Notes: generated by a model from the letters alone, not told the origin. 64,000 nucleotides of DNA from Gnetum montanum (GCA_015680685.1 MNCI01008018.1:249740-313739); one strand, 5' to 3'; counted from the stretch's first letter, positions 8,831 to 20,454 are shown. Made by a program: numbers and translations.

Positions 8831-9740
8831 GTACGTCCTTTTTTGTTAATTCCACCAATGTTTTGGAAACCTTTGAAAAGTTCTCAATAAATCTCCTATA
8901 GTAGCTAGTATGTCCAAGGAATGACTGAATATCTTTAACAGTTTCTGGTTGATGGGTAATTCCTTGGATAACTTTGATTTTCTTAGGGTCTACCTCTATC
9001 CCTGTGTGTGAGATTTTGTGCCCTAGTACTATGCCCTCTTGGACCATCAAATGACTTTTCTACTAGTTATGCCTCAAATTGGTTTCTACACATCTTTTAA
9101 ACACTTACTCTATCTGGTCCAAGGCTTGAACAAAGTTTGCTCCACAGGTGGAGAAATTGTCCATAAAGACTTCTACACCATTTCCTATTTGCTATTAGAA
9201 GATGCTTAGAACTAGTTGTTGAAATGTTGTAGGGGCATTGCATAAGCCAAATAACATATATTTGTATGCGAGTGTTTCCCAAGGATTGGTGAATGTAGTC
9301 TTGGCTTGTTCTTCTGGTGCTATTTGTATTTGGTTATATCCGCTATATCCATCTAGAAAATTGTAATAGTGATGCCCTACGATGGTGTCTAAGACTTGGT
9401 CAACAAATGGAAATGGAAAGTGATCTTTGAATGTTTCCATATTTAGTAGCTTGAAATCTATGCACACCCTCCATTTGCCTCCCTTTTTGGGCACAATAAC
9501 TAAGGGGCTAATCCATTCGCTATCAGCAATAGGATATATGAACCCAGCCTTGAGAAGTTGTACAATTTCTTCCTTAACTACTTGCTTTAGCTTAGGGTTC
9601 AATCACATCTACAATTGTCTTTGAGGCTTCATGGAGGGGTCAATGTAAATTCTATGTTGGCATATCCTAGGATCTATTCCAGTTAATTTGGGATATGACC
9701 AAGCAAAGGCTTCCAACCATTTATTTATTACCTTCAGCAG
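8831..9740 (-). pseudogene. pol: F1-c reverse transcriptase
   Basis: Minus-strand RT with the Tat/Athila block order. The N-terminal FAWSY-like and KAGFIYPIADSEWISPLVIVP region (about 9500-9740) is followed by VPKKGGKWRVCIDFKLLN, DHFPFPFVDQVLD, YYNFLDGYSGYNQI, TTFTNPW and GLCNAPTTFQQ. The catalytic box near 9155-9180 reads VFMDNFST, so the second Asp of the YxDD-type box has become Asn, which should abolish activity. Downstream are GHKISHTGIEVDPKKI and TSYYRRFIENFSKV. RT copies the element RNA into DNA in the particle. After the thumb (KKDVPFKHK) the frame passes directly into integrase C-terminal sequence, so RNase H and the integrase core are deleted. Confidence 0.9.
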
Positions 9741-10772
9741 TTTTTCTTTCTATTGAGGATCAAACTTAGCGTTAATAATTACTAGTTTTCCATTTTTAAG
9801 GAACGTGTATTCTATATCGGTGGGAAATGGTTTCAGCTTGAGGGGCTCTTGCTTAAATTTCTTATAGATTTTCAACTTCCCCCAGTTGACATTTTCAAGG
9901 TTAAGACTTAGAAGTTAGCGGTGGACTTGCTCTAATGTGTCTATGCTATCGATGTAAGCACAAGTCAAACCCTCAATTGGTTCCACGTATATAAGTGAAC
10001 TGCTTTCTTGATCAACTATTAGCCACTGGGTGCCTTCCTGTTATGTGGCTACTGCATACAGACATCTTTGTATGTTGTTCACTTGTGCACATTGATTGCA
10101 TGCAGGAAATGTTAAAATTTGCACAAACCATGACCTCTACATGTAATTACACCTTGTGTCACTATATGCGATGCATGGAACTTTCTTCTTATCGATCTTT
10201 TCAAATATATTTTTCTTTGATATTTCTAGGAAAAGATCATGGATTCCTAGGCATGCGTCGACTGTGCTTAGCCATGCTATTCCCATTATGATTGGGAAGT
10301 CCCCCTTACTGTTGTTCACCTAAATCACTAGGAAGTTAACTGGGTATGACCACCCACAAACAGTGGTAACAATGTCTTCCACTAGTCCCAATGGGATAGT
10401 GATGGACTGGTCGGCCAACTCTAGACATATGTTACTCTTTTTCAATGGAGGCAGGTTCCAGGCCTTGTACATTTCTTGAGAAATCAAGTTGACACTGGAA
10501 CTTGAATCCAAAAGAGCCTTGCATGGCACATTTTTAGCAATTTGTAAGTATATTAGAGGACTCCCAGGATCAAAGAATTTCCTGGGAATGTGGCCAGCTT
10601 TGATCCAATAGGTGATGACATGTGTTAGCATGACTGTATGCATTGACTGTGATGACTGGGTTGAAGGGGGCTCCAAAGTTTTGATTGATACTGAGGCGTC
10701 TAAGGAATTAGCCACTTGTGATTGCAAAGGCTTGGTTGGTTTGTTGGTTCTAAAGAAAGGTCTTTTCTTCAT
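9741..10772 (-). pseudogene. F1-c aspartic protease region
   Basis: The minus-strand frame 10320-10772 contains LLDSSSSVNLISQEMYKAWNLP, a retropepsin-like DSxxS/VNLI box (DSS in place of the usual DSG), then LELADQSITIPLGLVEDI and VCGWSYPVNFLVI. These are the flap-side features of Athila-type proteases. The following part (10137-10319) continues GDFPIIMGIAWLSTVDACLGIHDLFLEI, the second conserved block. A stop and frameshifts separate it from RT, and 9741-9990 is a poorly conserved linker. The protease would cleave the gag-pol polyprotein. The F1-d and F1-e copies are at 32500-33142 and 54318-54902. Confidence 0.8.
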
Positions 10773-11480
10773 GTGGTTATTGTAACCAACAGTAGGTTGA
10801 GAGTTAACAACCCTTATGGCATTACGTTGTTGCAGTTGGATAGGGATTTCACCCTACATAGTTGGAGCAAGTGGTAGTGGAGCTATTGGTGGAAGAGATG
10901 CAATCAAATGAGAAGGATGATATGCTTGCAGAATATCACCCCTAGAAGAGGAAGTCCCATAATACTCATGGGCTTTGTAGTAAGGTTGAGTAATGTAACC
11001 AGTAGAGTCACATGGGGAGATTGGCTCCTGCATGTAATATCCATACAGGTTAGGTTGCCAGTAAGGATACTGTTGCCTTGATGGTGGCATTCCCCATGAT
11101 TGTGGGTGCTTCCACTATTGATATTGCTCAATCAACTGTGGTGGAGTTCCATGTGGATAATACATTAAGGGTTGGTGGAACTGTCTTGGGTTACCTTGGG
11201 GGTAAGGTAACCTTCGGGGTGCTTGTTGTTTGTTCAATCATGGGTTGAGTGCATACATTCCAAACTCTTGTAGATTTGAGATTATAGGGAAACATCCCTT
11301 AGGATGGTCATATTGACATATTTCACATCCACTATCATTGTTTGTTTTTGACTCCACAACCTCTTCAATGATGGAAACTTTGCCCTTACCCTTGCTACGT
11401 GCATGTTCAGCTTCTCTCTTCTTTCTTTTTTCACGATCACTACCTTGCTCTCTAGACTCCTTTACTATTTTAAGAACAGT
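10773..11480 (-). pseudogene. F1-c gag-protease linker with zinc knuckle
   Basis: The minus strand encodes a Pro/Tyr/Gln-rich linker (10854-11131, motifs such as RQQYPYWQPNLYGYYMQEP) and, before it, a zinc knuckle CEICQYDHPKGCFP at about 11291-11335. In the knuckle the fourth ligand position is CF, matching CC in F1-e. The linker composition is the same in F1-a and F1-e, so it is a family character and not random low complexity. Confidence 0.7.
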
Positions 11481-12254
11481 TTAAAATCTATTATCTAAGG
11501 AATCCCACATTTGTTCTACCTTTGTCGAAACTTCTGCTGTCATCTTTTGGATAGGAAAAGTTTTCCTGTTCACCATCTCTTCGAGTGGTGACTCTTCTTC
11601 ATCCTCAGAAAATCTTACTCCCCTCTTCTAGAGGGAAGGATCTTGGTTATACTCTTCCACACTTTCTCTCTTCTGTAGCTCACCTTCTTCCTTAGCAACT
11701 CACTCCAATAGTCTTTGAATTTGATGGGACCTAAGCTCGGATAGTCTCCCTTGGGCATAAGTCCCAAGGGTTCTTCTCGTTTCATGCTTAAGCCCATCCA
11801 CGAGATGGTGTAGTTGATCCCTTTGCAAATAACCATGGCTAAGAAAATGATGTAAAATTGCATAATATCGGCCCATGGCAGCATCCAAGGGTTTATGTCC
11901 TCCTTGTTTCTAGCCTTGGATTTGCTTTCGCAAGTTAGACATTTGGGAGTATGTTTGGTACTTATCATTAAATAGTTCTAACATAGTACTCTACCTACGA
12001 ATGGATTCTGGTTCTAAAGACTGGTACCAACTTTCTGCTTCTTTAACTAATTTCCATGGGAACAACTTAAGTTTTTTCCATTCATTCTCTATGTTCTGTA
12101 AGGAACACACATCATGGAATGCTTGTAAATGATTCTGAGGATCAGCATTGTATCCCCCTTCAAATCGTGGGATGTTGTTCATATCTAATCTCTTGATCCT
12201 ACTATCTTTTTGATGCCTTGTTGGAATTTTAATAGCCTCAGTTATGTCCAACAT
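11481..12254 (-). pseudogene. gag: F1-c gag capsid region
   Basis: Homologous to 2345-3005. The minus-strand frames give LDMNNIPRFEGGYNADPQNHLQAFHD (the entry to the capsid), NEWKKLKLFPWKLVKEAESWYQSLEPESIRR, then after a frameshift HHLVDGLKHETRRTLGTYAQGRLSELRSHQIQRLLE. F1-d and F1-e repeat the same order. There are at least two frameshifts and several stops. Confidence 0.85.
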
Positions 12255-13166
12255 ACTTTGAGTAGCGAGGAGGGGTTCATCATGATCATCTTGTCTATGG
12301 CATCTATGATGCCTATGTTGTTCCCTACTCTCCCTTCGTCTATGTTGTGACTCTTTAGAGTGCCCTCATCCCCTTTCCTGGCTATTTCATCTATGACTTC
12401 CACTTTTCCTACCTTTATCCCCATGGTCTTTCTCTTTATGACCACATCTAGATATTAAAGAAGAGGGTGAAGGAGATGATGAAGGTGAACAAGAAGGAGA
12501 ACCATCACTATGATGGTGTCTACTACCTTCTCTTCTACGATCTCGACCTTGATCACAATTGTGATCAGAATATCTGACTTTATCATGTGTCTATGTTCCT
12601 TTTTCAGATCCTTTGTGCCTGTGGGTATCAAAACTTGGGTTACGGATAGTGGAATGAAGGTTCTGATACACAGCCCCTTGGCCAAAGTCAAGGGGAGGAA
12701 CATCATTGTGTGGGTGACTACCTAAGGTAGGTTCACCACCCCCATTTTTGCTTAAGACATGTGGGGCATCTTGGGACCACTTATCCTTCAAAGACTTATG
12801 ATGTATCTCATGTTTCAAGTCCCTTTGATGTTGTGCCTATGTGGGATGATATTCTCTCGAGTCATGATTTTTCACAACATATTTTGCATGTAAGTGTGGC
12901 ATGCTAATTCGTGTGAGCGCATGAAGAAGCATGCTTAGAACTGAACAATCGGGAGGTAACACTATGTTACTCTCTAAGTCTCACCAACGTAGTTTTTCAT
13001 CTTGATGGAGGATAAAAGTAAAGTCTGGTATATACTCATCAAGATAAATATATGTCACTCGAACTTGTTGAGGGACTGGCAAATCAACGTCATGTGTATT
13101 ACGCCATCAATTGTTTCCTGTTTTAGACCTAGGCGGTGAGATGCTTTTGTATGAAGAAGGAGACAT
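12255..13166 (-). pseudogene. F1-c gag N-terminal region (His/Arg/Glu-rich)
   Basis: From a probable start at 13166 (MSPSSYKSISPPR, matching the F1-e start MSSSLNKSTSPPRN at 57422) the minus strand runs through an acidic region and a low-complexity His/Arg/Asp/Ser-rich region (12300-12820) to the capsid. The frame is broken several times. The length before the capsid, about 300 codons, is long for gag and is shared by F1-d and F1-e, so it is a family trait. Confidence 0.65.
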
Positions 13167-13281
13167 ACTTGTCTATTCAATGTGCAATGTATTCTTGTTT
13201 ATTATTTTCTCAATCAACCTTAAGGGTTCGTTCCAACGATGTGAATGATTTCCTAAGTTCTAGTTAGCGCACAAACAACTA

Positions 13282-13302
13282 AGTCCCCAGCAATGATGCC
13301 AA
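13282..13302 (-). promoter_or_regulatory. F1-c primer binding site
   Basis: Read on the minus strand directly after the LTR end: TTGGCATCATTGCTGGGGAC. F1-e has TTAGCACCGTTGCCGGGGAC. Both resemble the Athila/Tat consensus TGGCGCCGTTGCCGGGGA, which is complementary to a tRNA 3' end (usually reported as tRNA-Asp). The F1-c differences are all C-to-T or G-to-A. Confidence 0.85.
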
Positions 13303-14224
13303 TGATGAGTAGCGAGGTACCCCTATGCTCAACCATACAAATACAAGCATTTCATGCATGATCTGGTCAAATTTTAAGGACTAAGTGCTTATGCGCCCTT
13401 GTGAAACAAGGACGGGTTGGTTGATCATTGTCTCCCCAAACTTACTTATATGTCATGATTGTATGGTTAAGTAAGCTTGAGGCATATGATTTTTATAGCT
13501 TTTATGTTTTTATGTCCTGCTACAAATAAGGGAGGAGAGAGAGAGAGAGATAACTAAGTGACTAATTTAACTTAACTACTAATTAAATAGGCTTTAACTA
13601 ATCCTAACACCAGTATCTGTTCTCACTTGTTGTACACATCCTAAACCAGCGCAACACTACTGGGATTACCAAACACGAATCGTTACTAGGTTATCAAGTG
13701 TTACACACATGCTCGAAGTGATCATACTGTGTGTGCTAATAACATAAATGTAAAGTGCATAAAATAAAATAAAATAAATGCAAAAGAAAATAAAATAAAA
13801 GAAATGAGTAAGAAAACAAATCTCAAGTGTTGCAAGGATGAATTGAAGAGCTCATATTTATTACCATACATTTGGTGTGCTTAGGTACACAATGCTCGAA
13901 TAAAGATCCATCCACACTTTGACCTCCTATTGTGGGCACTTAGAAAATACTACAAGAGTCTCGCTACTTGGCTACTACAAGACTCCTTCTTGACTCCTTC
14001 TTCTGGATTACTCCCTATTGTGTGCCTAGGCACTGTATTTATAGGCCCAGGAGTAACCCAGGAATAATTGCTCTAATAATAACGACTCTAATAATTAGAG
14101 TAATTTCTCTAATAATAACCACTCTAATAATTAGAAAAAAAAACTCTAATAATTAGAGTAACTACTCTAATAATAACCACTCTAATACTAACCACTCTAA
14201 TAATTAGAGTAACCACTCTCATCA
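13303..14224 (-). repeat. F1-c 5' LTR (922 bp)
   Basis: In plus coordinates it opens TGATGAGTAGCGAGGTACCCC and closes CTCTCATCA. It has a TATA box (TATTTAT on plus, about 14036-14042), a GA microsatellite around 13530-13551 and the AATAAAGATC motif at about 13900. The R/U5 half aligns with the other F1 LTRs, but the U3 contains a different palindromic array (14080-14215). The sequence right of 14224 is element X. Confidence 0.9.
14080..14215. repeat. CTCTAATAATTAGAG palindromic tandem array in U3
   Basis: Repeated units of about 20-40 bp built from ACTCTAATAATTAGAGTAA and CTCTAATAATAACC. ACTCTAATAATTAGAGT is nearly self-complementary. It occupies the place held by GATATC repeats in F1-b and F1-e and by ATCGAT/GTCGAC repeats in F1-d. 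Confidence 0.8.
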
Positions 14225-17200
14225 ATTATTTAGCTTTCAAGGAGTTTCTTGGTTTGTAAGTATTATTTCCCATTTATGATGATCATTCCTACCACCTTTT
14301 CTGTACAAGTTTTCTTGTTTGTCCTACCTTCCGTGTAGATGAAAACATTACCTACCACAACAATGAACGTTTAACTATAATTTATGTTTCCCTACACAAT
14401 TTAAAATTGTGTGATCCTTTTATGGTAAATTTGCAAATGATACACGAAAGAAATGGAAGTTGTAGGAAATTTGCACCTTTCCTTGTCCATCTTCACCATG
14501 AATGGAGGCATGCTCAGTTGATTTCGACATGGTAGAGATGTTGGGAATTGTAATGAAAAAATTTCAGGGAATCTTCCAAAGCCTTCTCTATGACTCTGAT
14601 GAAAATGGTGGTGATGCAAGAAGTTGCAAGATGGCTTCTTGTATGTAGAGTGGTGGGTGAAGGACACTTCTATTAGACAATGCTATTGTAGATGGTTGCA
14701 AGATAGGTTCCAATGAAAATAGAATATGAGATGGCACTCCAATTTTTATTCTCCCATGGAAATAGAAGTTTTTGTTTTTTGTAGAGTTCTCTCCCATTGC
14801 TGCATATTTTTGCAGTAGCATGTTTCTCCTACACCAAGTTCGTGCAGTTGCCCATTGAGTAGTAGCTGGAGCATGGTTCCCTATCATTTTTATGGCTGCA
14901 TGTTCCTACAATCATTACCTATGCATGGGTGGTGGGAGCTACATGTTTCTTTACCATGTGATTGGTGGTGTTTGTAGCTATTTCTACATGTGATCGGTGA
15001 ACGTTACAGTGAGAATTATGCATGGGTGGTGGCGGTGGACATTACGCATGGGTAGTAATTACCATGGTTGTTACATGTAAGTCGTGGCTTCTCATGTGCC
15101 AGACTCATCCTTATAAATTCCTAGGTAAGGAAAAAAGATAAGGAGGAAAGAGAAAGCTAGCTATGTGTAATGACTAAAAAAATTAGTTGCTAGAATACTA
15201 AGGGGTTCACAGGTGTACAGCCTAACCCCACATCCATGTGAGGGCTTGCTAGAGGTAGAGACATGGTGCCCTGAATGGTCTTGTCGATTGAAAAGAGGCT
15301 TTCCCAGATGGAACTGGGGTGGAGCTTGGTTAGTCACAATGCTGATGCAAAATGGTGCTAAGTGTTTAAGTGGTGTTCATGGTGTTGATGATGTTAGTGG
15401 TGTTGACGATGTCAATGGGTGCCTGAGAGGGGGGGGGGGGGCAAGTGTAGTTAATGGTTTTGGTAAAAATGAAGGCGCTGACATGTAGAGATTGTCATCT
15501 GAGCATAGTTGTAACGTGAATATGAGTAAAAAATAGTGAAAATGCAAAGAAAGTGCAAAAAAATGGAAATGCAAGAGAGAGGAATGGAACACCATCCTAA
15601 ATGGGGTTGAGCGTAGTTAACACCAAAAGGGGTTAGGAGGTATGTGATGTATAATAGGTGTAGCGGATAGTGTAGTCACAGTCTTAAAGGTGTTTAGCCA
15701 CAAAGACTGATGCTCATCAAGGTGTCTACATTTGTCCAGTTGGCTGTCATGATGTACTGTGGACTATGGTAGGGTTGTAGTCATCTACAACTTTGCCAAA
15801 TGCTAACCAAAAAGTTTGTCTATCCTTGATTTTCTAAAATGCTAACCATGAAAATGTTAAGGGTGTATGGTATTTATAGGATTAGGGTTAGCACAAAATG
15901 TAGCATGGTCACCACATAGTAAAGAGGATGGTTGGGACTACACTATCACCCAACCATGCTCTTCACTGAGGCTAGTGGTGTTGTGCTTTGTTGTGGTCTA
16001 CCAAACTTTGTGAGACTATGAGACTATGACTATGTTTCCAACTACATGTGTGTGTGCTAAGAGGATGACAAGGTATCTGAAAAAATGCAAGTTTGGAGAC
16101 CACGCTCTAGGACTACGCTCTCCACTATCTTATGTGGGGTTGAGCATAGTTACAATTTTGGGGATAAAAGGGATATAAAAAAGATGCATTTTGTTAACTA
16201 CTCTTTGTAGAGGTAAGTTGGAGTTGAGCTAACTATCGGTGCTACATTATGGTGGCCTTTGGAGGCTATTCTAGCTGATTATGCTTGACTACGCTTTGGA
16301 CTTGGGGAGAGTGTAGTCTCACACTTGGAAAAAATTTTGTAAAAAATGATTGTGTGCTAACTACACTCTCCATGGAAGGTAGACTATGCTCCTAACTAGG
16401 GGTGAGCATAGTCCTAGCACTTGCCAAAACTTGTGAAAATTAGCTTTGGTTAACTATGCTTGACTATGCTTTGGGCTGGTGAAAAGCGTAGTCTTGAAAC
16501 TTAGAAAACTCTGGAAGAACTGGGCCTTCATGCTGACTACACTTGACTATGCTCTAAGGTAGTTGAGAGCGTTGTCTCAACACTCAGAAAATTTTGTAGT
16601 AGCTGGCTTAACACTTAGAAAAATATGCAAAATTGACCTTTGTGTTGACTACACTTAACTACTCTCTGAGGCATCGGAGAGCATAGTCTCAACACTTAGA
16701 AAAAATCTACAAAAAGTAGTTTTTTGAGTTGACTACATTCTCTACTTAGCTAACTATGCTTTGAGGTAGTGGGGAGCATAGTTCTAGCACTTAGAAAAAT
16801 TTGCAAAAAGTGGCCTCATGTTGACACTTTGACAAATCTGCAATTGGGATGCCATAGTCCAAATTTGGTGGTGTTTCACTACGGTGGTGGGATTTTCTTC
16901 AAGTGGAGTCATGGTGGAAAATCCTAGGGTTCCCTTTTACTTTTTTTGACTATTTAGTGACTCTCCTAGAGCTATTTCAATGTAGAGAAATGGGTAGATT
17001 CAACGGTCAAAAGTTATAAGCTCATTAGAAGAGGTGCACTTCTTGCAAGCATTGGTAGGTAAGGTTGCACTAGAAATCATTCCATCTATGCTCATTTTGA
17101 GCTCAGTCATCATTTCATTCTATCATTTTATATTTCTGCAACTAAATTGTGAGCTTTGTGCTATGGATTAAACATAGAATCCATTTTACTTTAGAACTTA

Positions 17201-17510
17201 GAGTAATCTCATCCAAGTTGTCACCTATTTTCTATTTTAATTTCACGTTTTATTGATACAAAAGTTTTATTGTTGAAAATTTAAAAAGAAAATGGTTGTC
17301 TTTCTATCAAAATTATCTTGAACTACCTTTTATATTTCCTTATTAAAGTCATTTAACTTACCAAGATCTTTATACATCACAAAATGTCACATTACCCTAC
17401 CAATTGAGACTATTCTTGGGTTCTCGTATCCATATATGAGGCATCCTAGGTAATAGTCTCTCTAAATGAGTTTTTTGGGTGTTGATGTGTCCAAAATTTA
17501 TGCATCAACA
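14225..17510 (+). repeat. Element X 5' LTR (truncated on the left)
   Basis: About 3.3 kb without credible genes. The left part was displaced by F1-c. It includes a G13 homopolymer (15429-15441), the hairpin-rich repeat region 16180-16830, and the end block with GTGTCCAAAATTTATGCATCAACA (to 17510). The TATA box is uncertain: CCTTATAAATTCC near 15110 has a matching copy at 35960 and is a candidate. Relative to the 3' LTR it has an extra block of about 1.7 kb (about 15170-16880). Confidence 0.7.
16180..16830. repeat. Hairpin-bearing minisatellite in the X 5' LTR
   Basis: Degenerate repeats of roughly 80-105 bp. Each contains GACTATGCTCT, a short spacer such as AAGGTAGTTG, then AGAGCATAGTC, and CAACACTTAGAAAAATTTGC. 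The two 11-mers are reverse complements, so each unit can form a small stem-loop. CACTTAGAAAA-type anchors occur near 16322, 16500, 16590, 16697 and 16789. Related arms extend leftward to about 15900. Absent from the 3' LTR copy. Confidence 0.7.
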
Positions 17511-18149
17511 CCTTTTTGGTGATAGAAGGAGGGCCTATTTCATTTTCTGTTCTTGATTCTGTCTTTGTTCCATTTTTTGATACTATCTCATTTTTTTTTC
17601 TTGCTTCATTTCTATTTTGAAACTTTATTGTTTCTTGTTTCAGCTTCCTTGAAATTTAATTTCCTATTTCTATCTCTAAAAATTTAGTTTTCTATTAAAT
17701 TTCTATTTCCACTTATGAAAGCTTCTATTTTTTCAATTCCTTGAAATCTTATATTTTTCAATTCCTTGAAATCTTTTATTTTTTAAGTTCAGTTACCCAA
17801 ACCTTTAGTGACTTGTTTTTGACACTAATTCCAGTTAATAGTCATCTATTTTTAGTTTTTACACTTTATTTCAGTTTCATTTTAGATCCCCAAACCTTCT
17901 TTTTCTAGTTTTGTTGATTACTTCATTTTGGTAGTCCTTACCGTAGTTCTAACTTTGGTAAGGTGGTGTTCTTGTTCATTACATCATTTTGTTGAAATTT
18001 GCTTTTCTGAAGTTTTGCATTTCACTATTTTTCTTTTGAAAATAAAAAAAAGAGTATTTAAATATTTTTCCGTCTTATTTAATTTTATAGTTTTCTAGCA
18101 TTTATATCTTAAAGTTATTCATTTTATGAGTGAGATCTCCCATAGATCA

Positions 18150-19300
18150 TCTCAACAAAGAGCTCTTACTTTTGCCCATAATCAACCAACTACCCATCAT
18201 TTCACTTTAAGAAAACAATGAGCTTTGCAGTTTTCAAGTTCTATCCCTAGAAGAATTTGAACTAGGATGGAAGCCAATCAACCCCTAGCTCCCTTGGTGA
18301 GCAACCCTTTTAACTTCACAAACTATCATGATATTTTGAAATCACTTGAAAACATAAATTTTTTCTTTGATCCCACAGGCCCTACTAGTGATGCTTGCCA
18401 ACATATATAATGTTTTGAAACCTTATTAGGCATCCATAACATTATCCAAAATGACATAGCATGTAACATCTTTATGACAACTTTCAGGAACAAAGCCACC
18501 TAGTGGATTTTGATGCTCCCTAATGCCTCTATCAACTCATGGCAAGAGTTTAAAATTTAAAAATAAGTTCCTACTCCAATTTGATAAGTTCACTAGTCTT
18601 GCCTTAACATCAAGAAATTTCACAAGCCTAAGAAAACTACCTGGGGAAACATCTGTGATTACAATATAAGATTTCTTCATCAACTTGCTTATGTTTTGAA
18701 TAAGATGTGTATGCAACCTGATGGTATTCTTAATATCTACCTCTCTATCATTGATCCATTTTTTGCATATGCCATTAAATCTAATCCCAACATAATAGAA
18801 ATATAAGGATCAATGGCTAAAGTTTTTGAGTTAGAACAAATTACCTTGATGAATAACATTCAAACTCAATTTGGAATGATGAATGTTAGCAATCCTATAT
18901 AGTCTACCCCTTTACCATCACAAGTTTTTCCAATGAATACTACTTTGTTCTAAACTTCCACTTCCCTTAAAATAACTCAACCTACAGGTAGCTATTTTCA
19001 AGGTCCTAGATTCTCTTCATTTTTACCTCCAAATACCAGTTTAAGTGATGATCAATAAAAAGCTTTAATCCAATCCATCATAAATCCAAATGGAATATCT
19101 AATCCTAATGCATCTACTTTTCAAACAAAAAACCAAATGATACAAATATTAACTTCACTTCAAAAGATTTCCAATGAAGTGGTTGAATTGAAGTGAAGTA
19201 ACAATAGAGTTTCTATACAACTAAAAAATCAAGCACACCAATCAATGATGATTATTGAATGATTATTGTCATCTTCATAACAATAGACAACATTTTGAGA
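18150..19300 (+). pseudogene. gag: Element X gag
   Basis: Highly decayed plus-strand gag. Short frames give RNKATxWILMLPNASINSWQEF, NKFLLQFDKFTS, LRKLPGET and MAKVFELEQITLMNNIQ, with the capsid spacing of Tat-lineage gag (W-L ... SWQEF ... FL.QF ... L.Q..GET). Stops are frequent. About 650 bp before it (17511-18150) is AT-rich leader with no coding signal, beginning with the putative PBS region CCTTTTTGGTGATAGAAGG, whose tRNA I cannot assign. Confidence 0.65.
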
Positions 19301-19879
19301 AAACTTTTCCTTAATTTTTAGCACTATATTATGACAATGTCCAAAGTCAACAAAATGGAAAAGACCCTATTATGGTCCTTAACATACCTCATAAAATAGA
19401 AAATGAAGAAAGTCCATCATTAAAATAAGTCATGATAAGTGATCCCAACCCACATAACACTTGTTACTGTAGACTTAGTGACAGTATGAACACCATAGAA
19501 TAATAAACTAGGAATAATTCATATACTCATCCAAATAGAAGAGTTCCTAGTCAAAATAACACAAATAATCAAACCAAACCATCCCAAGCAAACATCTCAC
19601 AATGACCAAACTCCCCTTCTATACTTAGAAGAACTCCATCTCAACAAGAAGCCAAAGACAAACATAAGACTTATGATCTAGTTGAGGATTTGAAAAAAAG
19701 TTAAAGCCAACATTTCAATGTATGATCTTCTACATTTTAATGAAATGAAAGATGTGATTCAAAAGATAGTTCATACACTTGAAACCAAAAAAGAAAAATC
19801 TCCAACAACCAACAAGCAATTTCATGTTGAATAAGAAAGATCAACCTCCTTTCCTAACAAATTCGATCATTTTATGAAA

Positions 19880-20303
19880 TAATGTTCATAATTGTTTAAT
19901 GGATTCTAGTGCAACTATTAGTGTCATGCCACTTGAGGTATGTAAAACATTAGGAGCGTAAATGCTATCATAAGCAAGAAGTGTGATACATCTTGATGGA
20001 TCTAATGTACATGTGGTAGGATCATTAAAGGGAGTAAAAGTACAAATTAAACAATATCATACTTTTACATGTTATATAGATATTTTAGTAGTCAATATGT
20101 CACCCACTTATGGTGTGCTTCTATCTAGGACTTTTGGAGATAAGTTTGGGGGATTTCTTAGGTTAGATTTCTTAGAATTATTAATTCCTATTAAAAGAAA
20201 ATCTGAATATATGGTTATACCAAGAGAACCTTTTTATAAACAAGTGGTAACATCTTTTAATCAACAAAATCAATCTTTGGAAAATCAAAATACTAATCTA
20301 TAG
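19880..20303 (+). pseudogene. Element X aspartic protease
   Basis: The plus-strand frame contains CLMDSSATISVMPLEVCKTLGA, the retropepsin active-site box in DSSA form (usual DSGA). After one frameshift there is an open block (19983-20303) with VHVVGSLKGVKVQI, YIDILVVNMSPTYGVLLSRTF and FLRLDFLELLIPI. The VVN..P.YGVLLSR.F segment is the second conserved protease block (ILGRPFL type). The length and order fit a Tat-lineage protease. It is preceded by a Lys/Asn-rich linker (19300-19880) with no zinc knuckle that I could confirm. Confidence 0.75.
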
Positions 20304-20454
20304 ATTGGAGTTATCGAAGTTGGACTTGGTGAACATGTTATAAATGACCATGTGAGTGAAATTATAGAAATAAATCCTTCTTCTCATATTGATTCCATCC
20401 AACACTATCAAAATTTTAGAGAATGTAAAGGAATTTATGAAGATGCCTTGCCTG

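Larger units (their letters stand above)
6695..14224 (-). mobile_element. F1-c: Tat/Athila-like LTR retrotransposon, 3' LTR missing
   Basis: Minus-strand element with 5' LTR (13303-14224), PBS, gag, zinc knuckle, protease, RT, an integrase C-terminal remnant, the conserved non-coding block and a short remnant at the extra-ORF position. RNase H and the integrase core are deleted. The 3' LTR and polypurine tract are missing: the element stops at 6695 against an inverted F1-b LTR. Its 5' LTR is inserted into the 5' LTR of element X, where X sequence resumes with ATTATTTAG at 14225, matching 23268. Confidence 0.85.

Noticed and set aside
15213-15488. Frame with DDVSGVDDVNG-like repeats and a poly-G run
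   Set aside because: Lies inside the X LTR, is absent from the other LTR copy, and is composed of short repeats.
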